Shown here: positions 7,471 to 14,011 of the stretch, one piece after another
How the letters are laid out: each line of letters starts with the position of its first letter
Numbering within the stretch: position 1 is the stretch's first letter
Assembly: GCA_937889655.1 (NCBI GenBank)
Contig: CALBZG010000022.1
Coordinates: 1-14,011 of the forward strand
DNA: 14,011 nucleotides
Reading direction: 5' to 3'
Source of the DNA: an uncultured Clostridia bacterium
Lineage (GTDB): Bacteria > Bacillota > Clostridia > Peptostreptococcales > Anaerovoracaceae
Translations under genes and position numbers: made by a program
Notes under the pieces: generated by a model
Database searches by the model: none
What the model was told of the DNA's origin: nothing
The model's input: the letters and a program-made list of their open reading frames with translations, nothing else

Positions 7471-7505
7471 ATTCGACTACAAATTACGTTTCGCCTTAGT
7501 CGAAT
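7471..7505 (-). repeat. Inverted repeat between tyrA and pheA
   Basis: A perfect 9-bp inverted repeat, ATTCGACTA (7471-7479) and TAGTCGAAT (7497-7505), encloses a 17-base loop. It directly abuts the tyrA stop codon. No U run follows on the minus strand, so it is not a standard terminator. It may set relative tyrA and pheA levels through mRNA cleavage or stability, or act as a weak pause. Confidence 0.55.
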
Positions 7506-8354
7506 TTACTTCGCATTCTCTTCTATGTTCGTTTTGATTTCTGTTGCGGTTTGCAGCAAGCCCCTGAGCTTCTCCCGGTCTCCGTTCCTGATCGCAGTGG
7601 ACAGCTCTTTCAGCCGGTCAGCCAGGCTATCGATCTCTTCGCACAAATATTCGCGATTCTCTATAAACAGTTCCGACCACATGACGTCGTTCAGGATCGC
7701 CACTCTGGTCATATCCCGAAAGCTTCCAGCGGAAAATCCGTAGAAATCTGTTGCCAAAGGGCTTGTGACATAGGCGCAGGACACCACATGGGCCAGTTGG
7801 GAAGTGTATGCGATCATTTCATCATGTCTTGCCGGTGTTGCAAACTGGATCCTGCCAAATCCCAGGGTTCTACCGAGTTTTGCTATGGTATCTACAACGC
7901 TTTCCGGCGTCCAGTCGTAAGGCGTCAATATCAGGGATGCTCCCTGAAAAAGGTCTGCGTCAGAATTGTAAAAGCCGCTTTTCTCGATCCCTGCCATGGG
8001 ATGTCCCCCAACGAACCAAAATCCGTGCCCCTTCGAGAGCTCTTCCAGCGAAGCGCAAACTCCCTGTTTGACACCGCAGCAGTCCATAACGATGCACCCT
8101 TTCCGTATTCTCGGCGCTTTTACCGTTAAGTAGTCCACCGTGGCCTTCGGATATAGCGCAACGATCAGCATGTCGCATTCTTCGAGGTTTTCATCCTCGA
8201 TAAACCCATCGATAGCCTCTAAACGCAGGGCGTTTTCCAGTACATCCCAATCTGCATCAAACCCAAGAACTCTATGTCCGCTGTTGCCTTTGAGGGCTTT
8301 CGCGATGCTTCCGCCAATCAGCCCAAGGCCTACCACTCCAATTGTCATCGACAT
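7506..8354 (-). CDS. tyrA: Prephenate dehydrogenase
   Basis: Oxidises and decarboxylates prephenate to 4-hydroxyphenylpyruvate, the committed branch to tyrosine. 282 aa from the start chosen here. The N-terminal Rossmann domain begins TIGVVGLGLIGGS (dinucleotide loop at about 9-16), and acidic Asp residues in GFDAD after the second strand suggest NAD+ over NADP+. The substrate region has GGHPMAGIEKSGF with His118, RHDEM with His177, and TSQLAHV with His189. The helical C-terminal domain ends the protein and there is no ACT domain, so ACT-mediated feedback by tyrosine is not expected. The open frame reaches a GTG at 8369, but this overlaps the aroF stop and the ribosome binding site AAAGGAG. 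The ATG at 8354 lies 5 bases after it, and the ATG at 8348, 11 bases after it, is the alternative. Confidence 0.96.
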   Translation of the reverse strand: MSMTIGVVGLGLIGGSIAKALKGNSGHRVLGFDADWDVLENALRLEAIDGFIEDENLEECDMLIVALYPKATVDYLTVKAPRIRKGCIVMDCCGVKQGVCASLEELSKGHGFWFVGGHPMAGIEKSGFYNSDADLFQGASLILTPYDWTPESVVDTIAKLGRTLGFGRIQFATPARHDEMIAYTSQLAHVVSCAYVTSPLATDFYGFSAGSFRDMTRVAILNDVMWSELFIENREYLCEEIDSLADRLKELSTAIRNGDREKLRGLLQTATEIKTNIEENAK

Positions 8355-8365
8355 TGCCGCTCCTT

Positions 8366-9376
8366 TCACTGATGGTCCGAAAACGGACGAATTGCCTGGA
8401 CACCCTTCATCAAAGCTGAAAAAGCTTCAGGCGTCAGAGACTGCGCTCCGTCGCACAAGGCGTTGGCCGGATCGTTGTGTACTTCGATCATGAGACCGTC
8501 AGCTCCGGCAGCAACCGCTGCGAAGGACATAGGGCGCACCAGCTTGGCATCTCCCGTGGCATGGCTTGGATCAACGATCACCGGCAAATGTGACAGTCTG
8601 TGAAGTACCGGGATGGCTGATAGATCCAAAGTGTTTCTGGTGTAGGTTTCAAATGTCCTGATGCCCCTCTCGCATAGTATGACATCGTTATTGCCTCCGG
8701 CCATGATATATTCGGCGCTCATTAGAAGCTCCTGAAGGGTATTGGCAAGACCTCTTTTGATAAGGATCGGTTTGTTCAGCTGTGACAACTGTTTCAGGAG
8801 TTCGAAATTCTGCATGTTTCTGGCGCCCACCTGAATGATGTCCACATGCTCAAAGAGCGGGAGATGGCTGGCATCCATAATTTCTGTAATGATCGGAAGA
8901 CCTGTTTCCTTTTTCGCTTGCAGCAGGAGTTTGATACCTTCATCGTGGAGTCCCTGGAATGCATAAGGCGATGTCCTTGGTTTGAACGCTCCGCCTCTCA
9001 GTATCGTGGCTCCGGCTTCCTTGACCGCTCTTGCAACGCCGATAATCTGCTCTTCGGATTCGATGGAGCATGGCCCCGCGATGACCTGGAAGTTGCCGCC
9101 GCCGATCAGGGTCCCGTTTTCAAGCACGATCACTGTATCCGCTTCATGAAATCTTCTATTTGCCTTTTTAAAAGGGTCCTGGATACGCTGAACATTTTCC
9201 ACGATATCAAGGGCCTTGATCATGTCGATATCGATATTGGATGTGTCGCCGATAAGTCCCATGATGGTGTGATTGGCGCCTACTGAAAGATGGGTGTCGA
9301 AGCCCATGCTCTTCAGCCACTTGGTGAATCCATCGATCTGTTCGGTGCTGGCATTCTTTTTTAGTAAAACTATCAT
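8366..9376 (-). CDS. aroF: 3-deoxy-7-phosphoheptulonate (DAHP) synthase, type I-beta with N-terminal regulatory domain
   Basis: Condenses phosphoenolpyruvate and erythrose-4-phosphate, the first and controlling step of aromatic synthesis. 336 aa. An N-terminal ferredoxin-like domain (about 1-70) resembles the feedback domain of the Thermotoga maritima enzyme, where it binds Tyr or Phe. The TIM barrel follows with AGPCSIES (metal ligand Cys103), LRGGAFKPRTSPYAFQG at 126-142, GARNMQNFELLK, KRG at 207-209, LCERGIRTF, DPSHATG (His272), Glu298 and Asp309. The metal-ligand set Cys-His-Glu-Asp is complete. AGGAGG lies 6-7 bases before the ATG. The first structural gene of the operon, it sits just downstream of a leader peptide and attenuator, so it may be controlled both in transcription and by feedback (inference). 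Confidence 0.98.
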   Translation of the reverse strand: MIVLLKKNASTEQIDGFTKWLKSMGFDTHLSVGANHTIMGLIGDTSNIDIDMIKALDIVENVQRIQDPFKKANRRFHEADTVIVLENGTLIGGGNFQVIAGPCSIESEEQIIGVARAVKEAGATILRGGAFKPRTSPYAFQGLHDEGIKLLLQAKKETGLPIITEIMDASHLPLFEHVDIIQVGARNMQNFELLKQLSQLNKPILIKRGLANTLQELLMSAEYIMAGGNNDVILCERGIRTFETYTRNTLDLSAIPVLHRLSHLPVIVDPSHATGDAKLVRPMSFAAVAAGADGLMIEVHNDPANALCDGAQSLTPEAFSALMKGVQAIRPFSDHQ

Positions 9377-9406
9377 TTTGTTCCTCCTATCTAAAAGCGC
9401 AAATTG

Positions 9407-9448
9407 AAAAAGAAAAAGCCTTGCTGTGATTCTCTCACTGCAAGGCTT
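9407..9448 (-). terminator. Attenuator terminator of the aro operon
   Basis: On the minus strand AAGCCTTGC (9448-9440) pairs with GCAAGGCTT (9424-9416). After an A-A mismatch, GTGA (9438-9435) pairs with TCAC (9429-9426) around the loop GAGAA. A long U-rich tract TTTTTCTTTTTC follows. It lies 30 bases before aroF, between leader peptide and first gene, so it controls entry into the operon. Confidence 0.92.
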
Positions 9449-9506
9449 GTACTAACGACATGGTTTTTTATTATCCCACGGTCCGTCCGTTTTTTATCCT
9501 GCAGTG
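9436..9506 (-). promoter_or_regulatory. Antiterminator pairing of the aro attenuator
   Basis: CACTGCAGG (minus strand 9506-9498), inside the last codons of the leader peptide, can pair over 9 bp (one G-U) with CTTGCAGTG (9444-9436). That segment is the 5' arm of the terminator, so the two structures exclude each other. A ribosome stalled at the aromatic codons upstream would leave CACTGCAGG free and prevent termination. A ribosome reaching the stop codon at 9496-9494 would cover it and let the terminator form. A small hairpin ACGG/CCGT (9490-9478) lies between them and could be a pause hairpin. Confidence 0.75.
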
Positions 9507-9586
9507 CACCTCAAATAAGCCTTATCGTAATACCAGATAAAGCTAAATCCAAAATATACATTTGCAGAAAAGTTCATGCTCATCAT
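9494..9586 (-). CDS. Aromatic-rich leader peptide of the aro operon
   Basis: A 30-codon frame starting at ATG 9586, with AGAGGA 9 bases upstream and stop TAA at 9496-9494. The product has nine aromatic residues in 30: Phe6, Tyr11, Phe12, Phe14, Phe16, Trp18, Tyr19, Tyr20 and Tyr24. The core is YFGFSFIWYYDKAY at 11-24. A second ATG follows at once (Met2) and another at Met4. Such composition directly before a terminator and a DAHP synthase gene is the mark of a ribosome-mediated attenuation peptide. All three aromatic amino acids are represented, fitting a shared first enzyme plus tyrA and pheA. It is not expected to have a function after translation. Confidence 0.88.
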   Translation of the reverse strand: MMSMNFSANVYFGFSFIWYYDKAYLRCTAG

Positions 9587-9630
9587 TGTTTCTTATCCTC
9601 TTGTATTGAGTATACAAACCGTGGTCAATT

Positions 9631-9657
9631 GTTTTTATGAGTTTACTCCATAAAAAC
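9631..9657. promoter_or_regulatory. Inverted repeat overlapping the aro promoter, candidate operator
   Basis: A 27-bp near-palindrome: on the minus strand GTTTTTATGGAGT is mirrored by ACTCATAAAAAC, differing by one extra G, with AA at the centre. It covers the promoter spacer, the whole -10 box and the predicted start. No U run follows on either strand, so it is not a terminator. Its position suits a dimeric repressor. The regulator is not identifiable from this window. Confidence 0.6.
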
Positions 9658-9668
9658 TTTAAAGTCAA
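9640..9668 (-). promoter_or_regulatory. Candidate promoter of the aro operon
   Basis: On the minus strand TTGACT (9668-9663) is followed after exactly 17 bases by TAAACT (9645-9640), a good sigma-A-like pair. Transcription would start near 9633, leaving about 47 bases before the leader peptide ATG. A second pair, TTGACC (9628-9623) with TACAAG, fits less well. Confidence 0.68.
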
Positions 9669-9699
9669 GAAATATATTTTCATTAATTTAAGCAGCTCT

Positions 9700-9903
9700 T
9701 CAGACGATCTCATAGTCGATAATTTCGTGTTTTGCGTTATAAATCGGCTTGATGGTATAATTTTCATCAGAAGCTTCGGTAAAATCATCGCCGACACATT
9801 CCCAGCAATCATACCAGGCATCATCGTTCCAGCCGCTTAGAGCATATTCTTTGCCATCGATATCCACGATGTTGATGCTACTATCCTTCCACCACTGTTT
9901 CAT
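9700..9903 (-). CDS. Small Trp-rich acidic protein of unknown function
   Basis: 67 aa from the ATG at 9903, which has AGGAGG 6 bases upstream. The frame continues to 9936, but that part covers the ribosome binding site. I do not recognise a family. The protein is acidic and soluble, with no signal peptide or membrane segment. It has five Trp (4, 5, 25, 30, 34) and a CWEC pair of cysteines at 33 and 36 inside GWNDDAWYDCWECVGDD. The C-terminal half looks like short beta strands (YTIKPIYN, HEIIDYEIV). It lies 58 bases after the transporter gene and about 30 bases before the aro promoter. No clear terminator separates it from the transporter, so it may be the last gene of that transcript. Confidence 0.7.
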   Translation of the reverse strand: MKQWWKDSSINIVDIDGKEYALSGWNDDAWYDCWECVGDDFTEASDENYTIKPIYNAKHEIIDYEIV

Positions 9904-9961
9904 ATCAGACCTCCTGTAAACAAATACACTGTACAAGATGTGACGAAGTTATTGTATATAA

Positions 9962-10909
9962 TTATTCCCCGACTGAAGCCCGATAATCGCTTTTTTTGAT
10001 ACTTTTCTCCGGTAGTTGTGTTAATACGACGGCAACGAACATCAGAACACATCCAAAGAGCTCCCGGCCGGTCATCCGCTCTCCCAGGAAAAGCATCCCG
10101 CTGATAACTGAAAAGACAGACTCCAAACTTAGCAAAAGCGAAGCGATGGTGGGATCTGTGGTTTTCTGGCCGATTATCTGGAAGGTATAGGCAATCCCGA
10201 CTACGATAACCGAAGAGAACAGAATCGGGTACCAGCAGGATATAATAGCGTTGATGTCGGGCTCTTCAAGAATAAACATCAGCACTCCGGACAGCAAGCC
10301 TGCCCAAATGAATTGGGCGGAGGAAAGCTTGATGGGATCGGTTTTGACGACGGCCCAATCCACCGCCAGAATATGCGCGGCCCAAAAAAACGCGCCGATG
10401 AAAATCAAGAAGTCTCCTTTTTCGACACTGAATTCACCGGGCTTGATGAACAGCAGATACAATCCCAGAACTGCTAAAAATACCGCCAGCCATACAAGCC
10501 TGGTTACTCTTTTCTTAAAAAGGATCAATCCGAAAATTGGTACGATGACAATATACAGGGCGGTAATAAAGCCGGCCTTCCCAGCGGTGCTGGTGACGAT
10601 GCCGACCTGCTGGAAATTTGCTGCAAGACAAATGACCGTACCGCAAACCAGGCCTCCTATAACCACCGCTTTCTTGTCAGTTTTTACTTTCGTTCCGGTT
10701 TTTTCCAGATTCCGGTCGAAAATTTTCGAAACAAATATCAGAAGGATGCCGCCCAAAAGAAACCGGGCGAACGTGAACGTCAGCGGGCCGATGGTATCCA
10801 TGGCCACCTTCTGGACCACAAAGGCATACCCCCATATGATCGCCGTGGTGAGAAGAAATATTTCACCCTTGATTTGCTTGTGTTTTTTTGTTTCCAGGTC
10901 TGTCGGCAT
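9962..10909 (-). CDS. EamA / drug-metabolite transporter family permease
   Basis: 315 aa integral membrane protein of the DMT superfamily (10-TM class) and probably an exporter of a small metabolite; the substrate cannot be read from sequence. Predicted helices are at about 16-36, 42-62, 81-100, 108-130, 137-155, 165-184, 196-214, 222-243, 253-275 and 281-298. They form two EamA repeats (about 15-155 and 165-298). The second repeat ends in the family hallmark LESVFSVISGMLFLGERMTG at 262-281. Basic residues lie before the first helix (KKHKQIK) and in the cytoplasmic tail. AAGGGG is 10 bases before the ATG, and 18 bases separate the gene from gltX. The neighbours (aminotransferase, aromatic operon) make amino acid export possible, but that is only inference. 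Confidence 0.93.
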   Translation of the reverse strand: MPTDLETKKHKQIKGEIFLLTTAIIWGYAFVVQKVAMDTIGPLTFTFARFLLGGILLIFVSKIFDRNLEKTGTKVKTDKKAVVIGGLVCGTVICLAANFQQVGIVTSTAGKAGFITALYIVIVPIFGLILFKKRVTRLVWLAVFLAVLGLYLLFIKPGEFSVEKGDFLIFIGAFFWAAHILAVDWAVVKTDPIKLSSAQFIWAGLLSGVLMFILEEPDINAIISCWYPILFSSVIVVGIAYTFQIIGQKTTDPTIASLLLSLESVFSVISGMLFLGERMTGRELFGCVLMFVAVVLTQLPEKSIKKSDYRASVGE

Positions 10910-10927
10910 TTTATAAATACCCCTTAT

Positions 10928-12610
10928 CTAAATCGTATTTTGGATTTTTTGGCCAATGCGATTGCGGGTCCTTTCTTCACCCAGGATCTGCTGGATCTCC
11001 CAGATATCCGGAGACTGGGCCCGACCCATGAGAGCGATCCTGATCACTGTGCTGACATCGCCCACGTGGCCTTTGTATTTATCAGGCTCCTTCTTGTAGT
11101 CTTTCGGCTTGGCAGCATAATTCAGGTCCGCTGCGATCTGACGGATCTTGCCGAACCAGTTCTCCTGATCGTCGTTATGATCATAGGTGGCAAGATAAGC
11201 CATTAGAATTTTCTTTTCGTCCTCAGGCGTAACATTTTGAGGGATCGGATCTTCGATCTTAAAGTATTCATCGAAGAAATAGCTGATAAACTCGAAAATC
11301 TGCGCCGCGTAGATCAGATCTTTCCTCGGCTTGTCTCCTTGTCTGCCAAGATCCAGGATCTTGCATATATATTCGCTCCCGTCTTCAAACAGCGGAGAAA
11401 TCTCGTTTCTGAATTCCTCTGCCCAGTCTCTTAAAAAAATGAACAGATCCACTGCACTTTCCTTCAAGAGGACATCCTTTGATATGTCGCGAAGCTTATT
11501 AAGATCAAAAAGAGCACCGCCGCTGCTCATCTTTTCCGTGGTGAATTCGAAATCCTCCACCGGAGCATCAGGGTTTGCTATACGCCACTCCTCAAAGTTT
11601 GAATTCAATATGGTCAGCAGATATTCTCTCACCGCTTTCGGATGATATCCCTCATTTCTGTAGTAGTCCAAGGAGAGCTCCGGATCCAGCCTCTTGGAGA
11701 GTTTGCGTTTATTTCCTTCTTCATCCAGCTTCATCAGTTGTCCGGTGTGGCAGAAAATCGGTTTTTCAAAACCCAGCTTGTCGAAGAGTTCAACATGGAC
11801 AGGCAGGCTCGGCAGCCACTCGGCACCTCTCACTACATGGGTGGTCCTCATCAGGTGATCGTCTATTACGTGAGCGAAATGATACGTCGGGATACCATTC
11901 TTTTTTAGGATGACGATGTCCTGATAATTTTCCGGCATATCCAGCACACCCCTGATACCATCCTCCACTTGAATATGCTTTGCTTTATCCGGATCTTCTA
12001 TCCCATCGGATTTTAAACGTATAACGTAGACTTCTCCAGCCTTGATTTTTTCCTGTATTTCATCCAGCGTCAGATTTCTCGAAATCGCCCATTCCCCATA
12101 AATTCCTGGATTCAGTTTGTCTTCCTCCTGTTTGGATCGCAGCTCGTTGATTTCATCTTCTGTCAGAAAACAAGGGTAGGCGTGGCCTTCTCTGATCATC
12201 TTTTTAACATAGCATTGATAGATTTCAGCCCGTTTGCTTTGATGGTATGGACCGTAATCGCCGATTTCACCATCCTTCGCGGCCCCTTCATCAAACCGGA
12301 TGCCGAAAAACCTCAAGGAATTGATGATAATATCCGTGGCGCCTTCAACAAAGCGCTTATCGTCCGTGTCTTCGATGCGCAGATAAAAAACGCCGTCGCT
12401 CTGATGTGCCAGCCTTTCGTCAACAAAGGCTCCATATAGATTTCCAAGATGAATAAACCCGGTAGGGCTTGGACCCAGTCTTGTCACTTTGGCCCCCAGA
12501 GGCAGATCTCTCTCCGGATAAATCTTTTCATAATCCTCTGGTGATAATGAGATATGCGGAAACAACAGCTCCGCTAATTTTGAATGATCCAAATCTATGT
12601 CTTTTACCAT
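10928..12610 (-). CDS. gltX: Glutamyl-tRNA synthetase
   Basis: Class I aminoacyl-tRNA synthetase that charges tRNA-Glu, and in organisms without GlnRS also tRNA-Gln. Numbered from the upstream ATG at 12622, an extension of about 45 residues precedes the Rossmann domain. The HIGH-type motif is PSPTGFIHLGNLYGA (His58), the substrate region has LRIEDTDDKR at 81-90, HVVRGAEWL is at 262-270, and the KMSKS-type motif is KRKLSKR at 305-311. The rest forms the helical anticodon-binding part. At 560 aa it is longer than the usual bacterial GluRS of about 480-500 aa. The ATG at 12622 directly abuts its only ribosome binding site (AGGAGATG), so the in-frame ATG at 12610 is preferred. Nineteen bases separate it from the aminotransferase. 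A tRNA-Glu gene lies at the other end of the window. Confidence 0.95.
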   Translation of the reverse strand: MVKDIDLDHSKLAELLFPHISLSPEDYEKIYPERDLPLGAKVTRLGPSPTGFIHLGNLYGAFVDERLAHQSDGVFYLRIEDTDDKRFVEGATDIIINSLRFFGIRFDEGAAKDGEIGDYGPYHQSKRAEIYQCYVKKMIREGHAYPCFLTEDEINELRSKQEEDKLNPGIYGEWAISRNLTLDEIQEKIKAGEVYVIRLKSDGIEDPDKAKHIQVEDGIRGVLDMPENYQDIVILKKNGIPTYHFAHVIDDHLMRTTHVVRGAEWLPSLPVHVELFDKLGFEKPIFCHTGQLMKLDEEGNKRKLSKRLDPELSLDYYRNEGYHPKAVREYLLTILNSNFEEWRIANPDAPVEDFEFTTEKMSSGGALFDLNKLRDISKDVLLKESAVDLFIFLRDWAEEFRNEISPLFEDGSEYICKILDLGRQGDKPRKDLIYAAQIFEFISYFFDEYFKIEDPIPQNVTPEDEKKILMAYLATYDHNDDQENWFGKIRQIAADLNYAAKPKDYKKEPDKYKGHVGDVSTVIRIALMGRAQSPDIWEIQQILGEERTRNRIGQKIQNTI

Positions 12611-12629
12611 CGTCCTGTCCATCTCCTAT

Positions 12630-13817
12630 CTATTCTGATAAATACTCTTTGATTATATCCCCCAGGATCCGGATCCCTTTTTCCGTATCCTCATCGTCCA
12701 TATTAGAAAAGTTCAGCCTCATTTCGTTGCATTTGGAAGCGCTGGGATAGAATCCCGCTCCTGTTATGAATGCGATTTTCTTTCTTCCGGCTCGGTCCAG
12801 CAGCACCCGGGCATCCTTTCCTTCCGGCAGCTCCGCCCAGATGAACAGCCCGCCCTGAGGCAGCACGTACTTCACGTCTTCGGGGAAATATTCATCTATG
12901 GCCGCAGCCATGACATCTCTCCGGTGTTTATAAAGTTTTGATATTTCTTCAATATGCTGATCCATATCGCAGTTTTTAAGATAATATGCCATCTGGTACT
13001 GACCGATCGTAGACGATGCAAGGTCCGATGAATTCTTCAAGATCAGATATTTCTCCATGATGTCTTTGCGGGCGCAGAGCCAGGCGACCCGAAGGCCCGG
13101 GCAGAAGGTTTTTGAAAAGGTGCCCACATATACGACCTGCCCTTTGGCATCATAATGGCTTAGAGGCTTTTTAAGCTCTTTTTCAAATGAAAGTTCAGAA
13201 TAAGCGGCATCCTCGATGACAGGTATATCATAGCCGGACATCAGTTCCATGAAAGCGATTCTTCTTTCCACGGACCAGCTGCGTCCTGTGGGATTCTGAA
13301 AGTCAGGGATCACATAAACCATCTTGACCCTATCCCCATATTTCTCCAGACACTCTCGCAATTCCCGGATCTGTATCCCGTCATTGTCCGTGGGTACTCC
13401 CACCAGTTCGGCTTCATAGGCTCGCAGCGCATTCACCGCTCCAAGATAGGATGGAGTTTCAAAGAGGACCACATCACCCTTCTCTACGAAAAGCATCCCG
13501 CTCATATCAAGCCCTTGCTGGGATCCGCTGGTAATGATGATCTCATCCATATCGAAACGGACATCGAATTTATCCGACATCCTCTTTAATATCAATTCTC
13601 TCAATTCGTCGAGGCCACTTGTGCTGCAGTATGAAAAAGCGTCCGGTCCCACATTTTCCAGTGTGCCCATGAAGGATTCCAGTATTTTATCCATGGGGTA
13701 GGTCTCAGGTGATGGAAACCCGCCGGCAAAGGAGATAAAATCTTCAGTGATCTTCAGTTCAAATGCCTCCAGCAGGGATTTGTCCTCTAATCGATGTATT
13801 CTTTCTGCGTATATCAA
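12630..13817 (-). CDS. PLP-dependent fold-type-I aminotransferase (2-aminoadipate/aromatic aminotransferase-like)
   Basis: 395 aa, complete, class I/II aminotransferase without the N-terminal GntR domain of MocR regulators. Key residues are GGFPSPETYP at 32-41, the cofactor phosphate region SGSQQGLD at 97-104, Tyr124, NPTG with Asn175, Asp203 and Tyr206 for the pyridine ring, the Schiff-base Lys236 in GTFSKTFCPGLRVAW, and the substrate-carboxylate Arg in NEMRLNFSN near 375. This subfamily includes LysN, aromatic and branched-chain aminotransferases. A role as the last step to Phe and Tyr would suit the neighbouring aro operon but is not proved. The start is a TTG, 9 bases after GGGAGG, which itself overlaps the end of ahcY. 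Only 4 bases separate the two genes, implying coupled expression. Confidence 0.93.
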   Translation of the reverse strand: MIYAERIHRLEDKSLLEAFELKITEDFISFAGGFPSPETYPMDKILESFMGTLENVGPDAFSYCSTSGLDELRELILKRMSDKFDVRFDMDEIIITSGSQQGLDMSGMLFVEKGDVVLFETPSYLGAVNALRAYEAELVGVPTDNDGIQIRELRECLEKYGDRVKMVYVIPDFQNPTGRSWSVERRIAFMELMSGYDIPVIEDAAYSELSFEKELKKPLSHYDAKGQVVYVGTFSKTFCPGLRVAWLCARKDIMEKYLILKNSSDLASSTIGQYQMAYYLKNCDMDQHIEEISKLYKHRRDVMAAAIDEYFPEDVKYVLPQGGLFIWAELPEGKDARVLLDRAGRKKIAFITGAGFYPSASKCNEMRLNFSNMDDEDTEKGIRILGDIIKEYLSE

Positions 13818-13821
13818 GTCC

Positions 13822-14011
13822 CTAAACCTCCCAACTGTTTAAATACTTTTCTTGTTCCGGGGTCAGCGTATCGATCCTGACACCCCAGGCATCCAGCAAT
13901 CGTCTGGAAACCGTGTCGTCGATCTCGGCGGAAACGTCGATGACCTTTTTCCCAAGGGTTTTATGATGCTCCTTGATATATAAAGCCGACAGGATCTGGA
14001 CTGCGAAGCTC
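13822..14011 (-). CDS. ahcY: S-adenosylhomocysteine hydrolase, C-terminal part (truncated by window edge)
   Basis: The last 62 residues of a frame that enters from the right edge and stops at TAG (13824-13822). The segment starts SFAVQILSALYIKEHH and continues with GKKVIDVSAEIDDTVSRRLLDAWGVRIDTLTPEQEKYLNSW. This matches the C-terminus of adenosylhomocysteinase, where the family has a DVP-ID-VA-LKL-G-ID-LT-EQ-YL-W pattern. The enzyme splits S-adenosylhomocysteine to homocysteine and adenosine in the activated methyl cycle. The catalytic and NAD-binding parts are outside the window. The sequence ends in WEV rather than the more common aromatic KYRY-type end, as in many bacterial homologues. Confidence 0.9.
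   Translation of the reverse strand, partial: SFAVQILSALYIKEHHKTLGKKVIDVSAEIDDTVSRRLLDAWGVRIDTLTPEQEKYLNSWEV

Noticed and set aside
7551..8129. 192-codon plus-strand frame opposite tyrA
   Set aside because: It is antisense to a complete prephenate dehydrogenase with all motifs, and its composition is typical of a shadow frame.
9478..9490. T-box-like sequence ACGGACGGACCGTG in the aro leader
   Set aside because: It matches the T-box consensus only partly, no specifier stem or stem I is visible upstream, and the leader peptide plus alternative pairing explains the region better.
9609..9628. Alternative aro promoter TTGACC with TATACT or TACAAG
   Set aside because: TATACT is only 8 bases from TTGACC, and TACAAG is a poor -10. 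TTGACT-17-TAAACT just upstream fits better.
10251..10916. 221-codon plus-strand frame opposite the transporter gene
   Set aside because: It is a shadow of the EamA permease frame. The permease has ten clear helices and the family hallmark.
1..14011. CRISPR arrays, insertion sequences, phage genes or toxin-antitoxin pairs
   Set aside because: No spaced repeat arrays, transposase or integrase motifs, terminal repeats or phage-type genes were seen. The genes are housekeeping metabolism.

Overview
The window reads as chromosomal DNA of a low-to-medium GC Firmicute, most likely of class Clostridia (inference, with no closer placement). The signs are AGGAGG-type ribosome binding sites, some apparent TTG starts, short gene spacing, a ydaO-type c-di-AMP riboswitch, and a fused chorismate mutase/prephenate dehydratase beside a type I-beta DAHP synthase. 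Apart from a partial tRNA-Glu at the left edge, every gene I support lies on the minus strand. Transcription therefore runs from high to low coordinates.

Region 1 (14011 to 9962) looks like one closely spaced run. It holds the 3' end of ahcY (S-adenosylhomocysteine hydrolase), a fold-type-I PLP aminotransferase, gltX (glutamyl-tRNA synthetase) and an EamA-type ten-helix transporter, with gaps of 4, 19 and 18 bases. A small Trp-rich protein of unknown function (9700-9903) follows.

Region 2 (9668 to 5801) is an aromatic amino acid operon: aroF, tyrA, pheA, aroQ. It has a layered control region. A TTGACT-17-TAAACT promoter is overlapped by a 27-bp inverted repeat. A previously untracked 30-codon leader peptide follows, with nine aromatic codons (4 Phe, 4 Tyr, 1 Trp). 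After it comes an intrinsic terminator whose 5' arm can instead pair with the last codons of the leader peptide. This is the layout of ribosome-mediated attenuation responding to all three aromatic amino acids.

Region 3 (5751 to 5345) is a 492-base gap between aroQ and the trehalose operon. It holds a candidate short orphan RNA with a perfect TTGACA-17-TAAATT promoter and its own terminator hairpin. A second promoter follows, then a c-di-AMP riboswitch ending in an intrinsic terminator just before the trehalose operon.

Region 4 (5344 to 130) is a compact three-gene operon: a fused trehalose-6-phosphate synthase/phosphatase, a GH65 disaccharide phosphorylase and beta-phosphoglucomutase. Together these could make trehalose from UDP-glucose and glucose-6-phosphate and break it down by phosphorolysis, returning glucose-6-phosphate. 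Control by c-di-AMP, a signal tied to osmotic and potassium balance, fits trehalose as a compatible solute. A perfect 13-bp hairpin at 62-97 sits between this operon and the convergent tRNA gene and can serve both.
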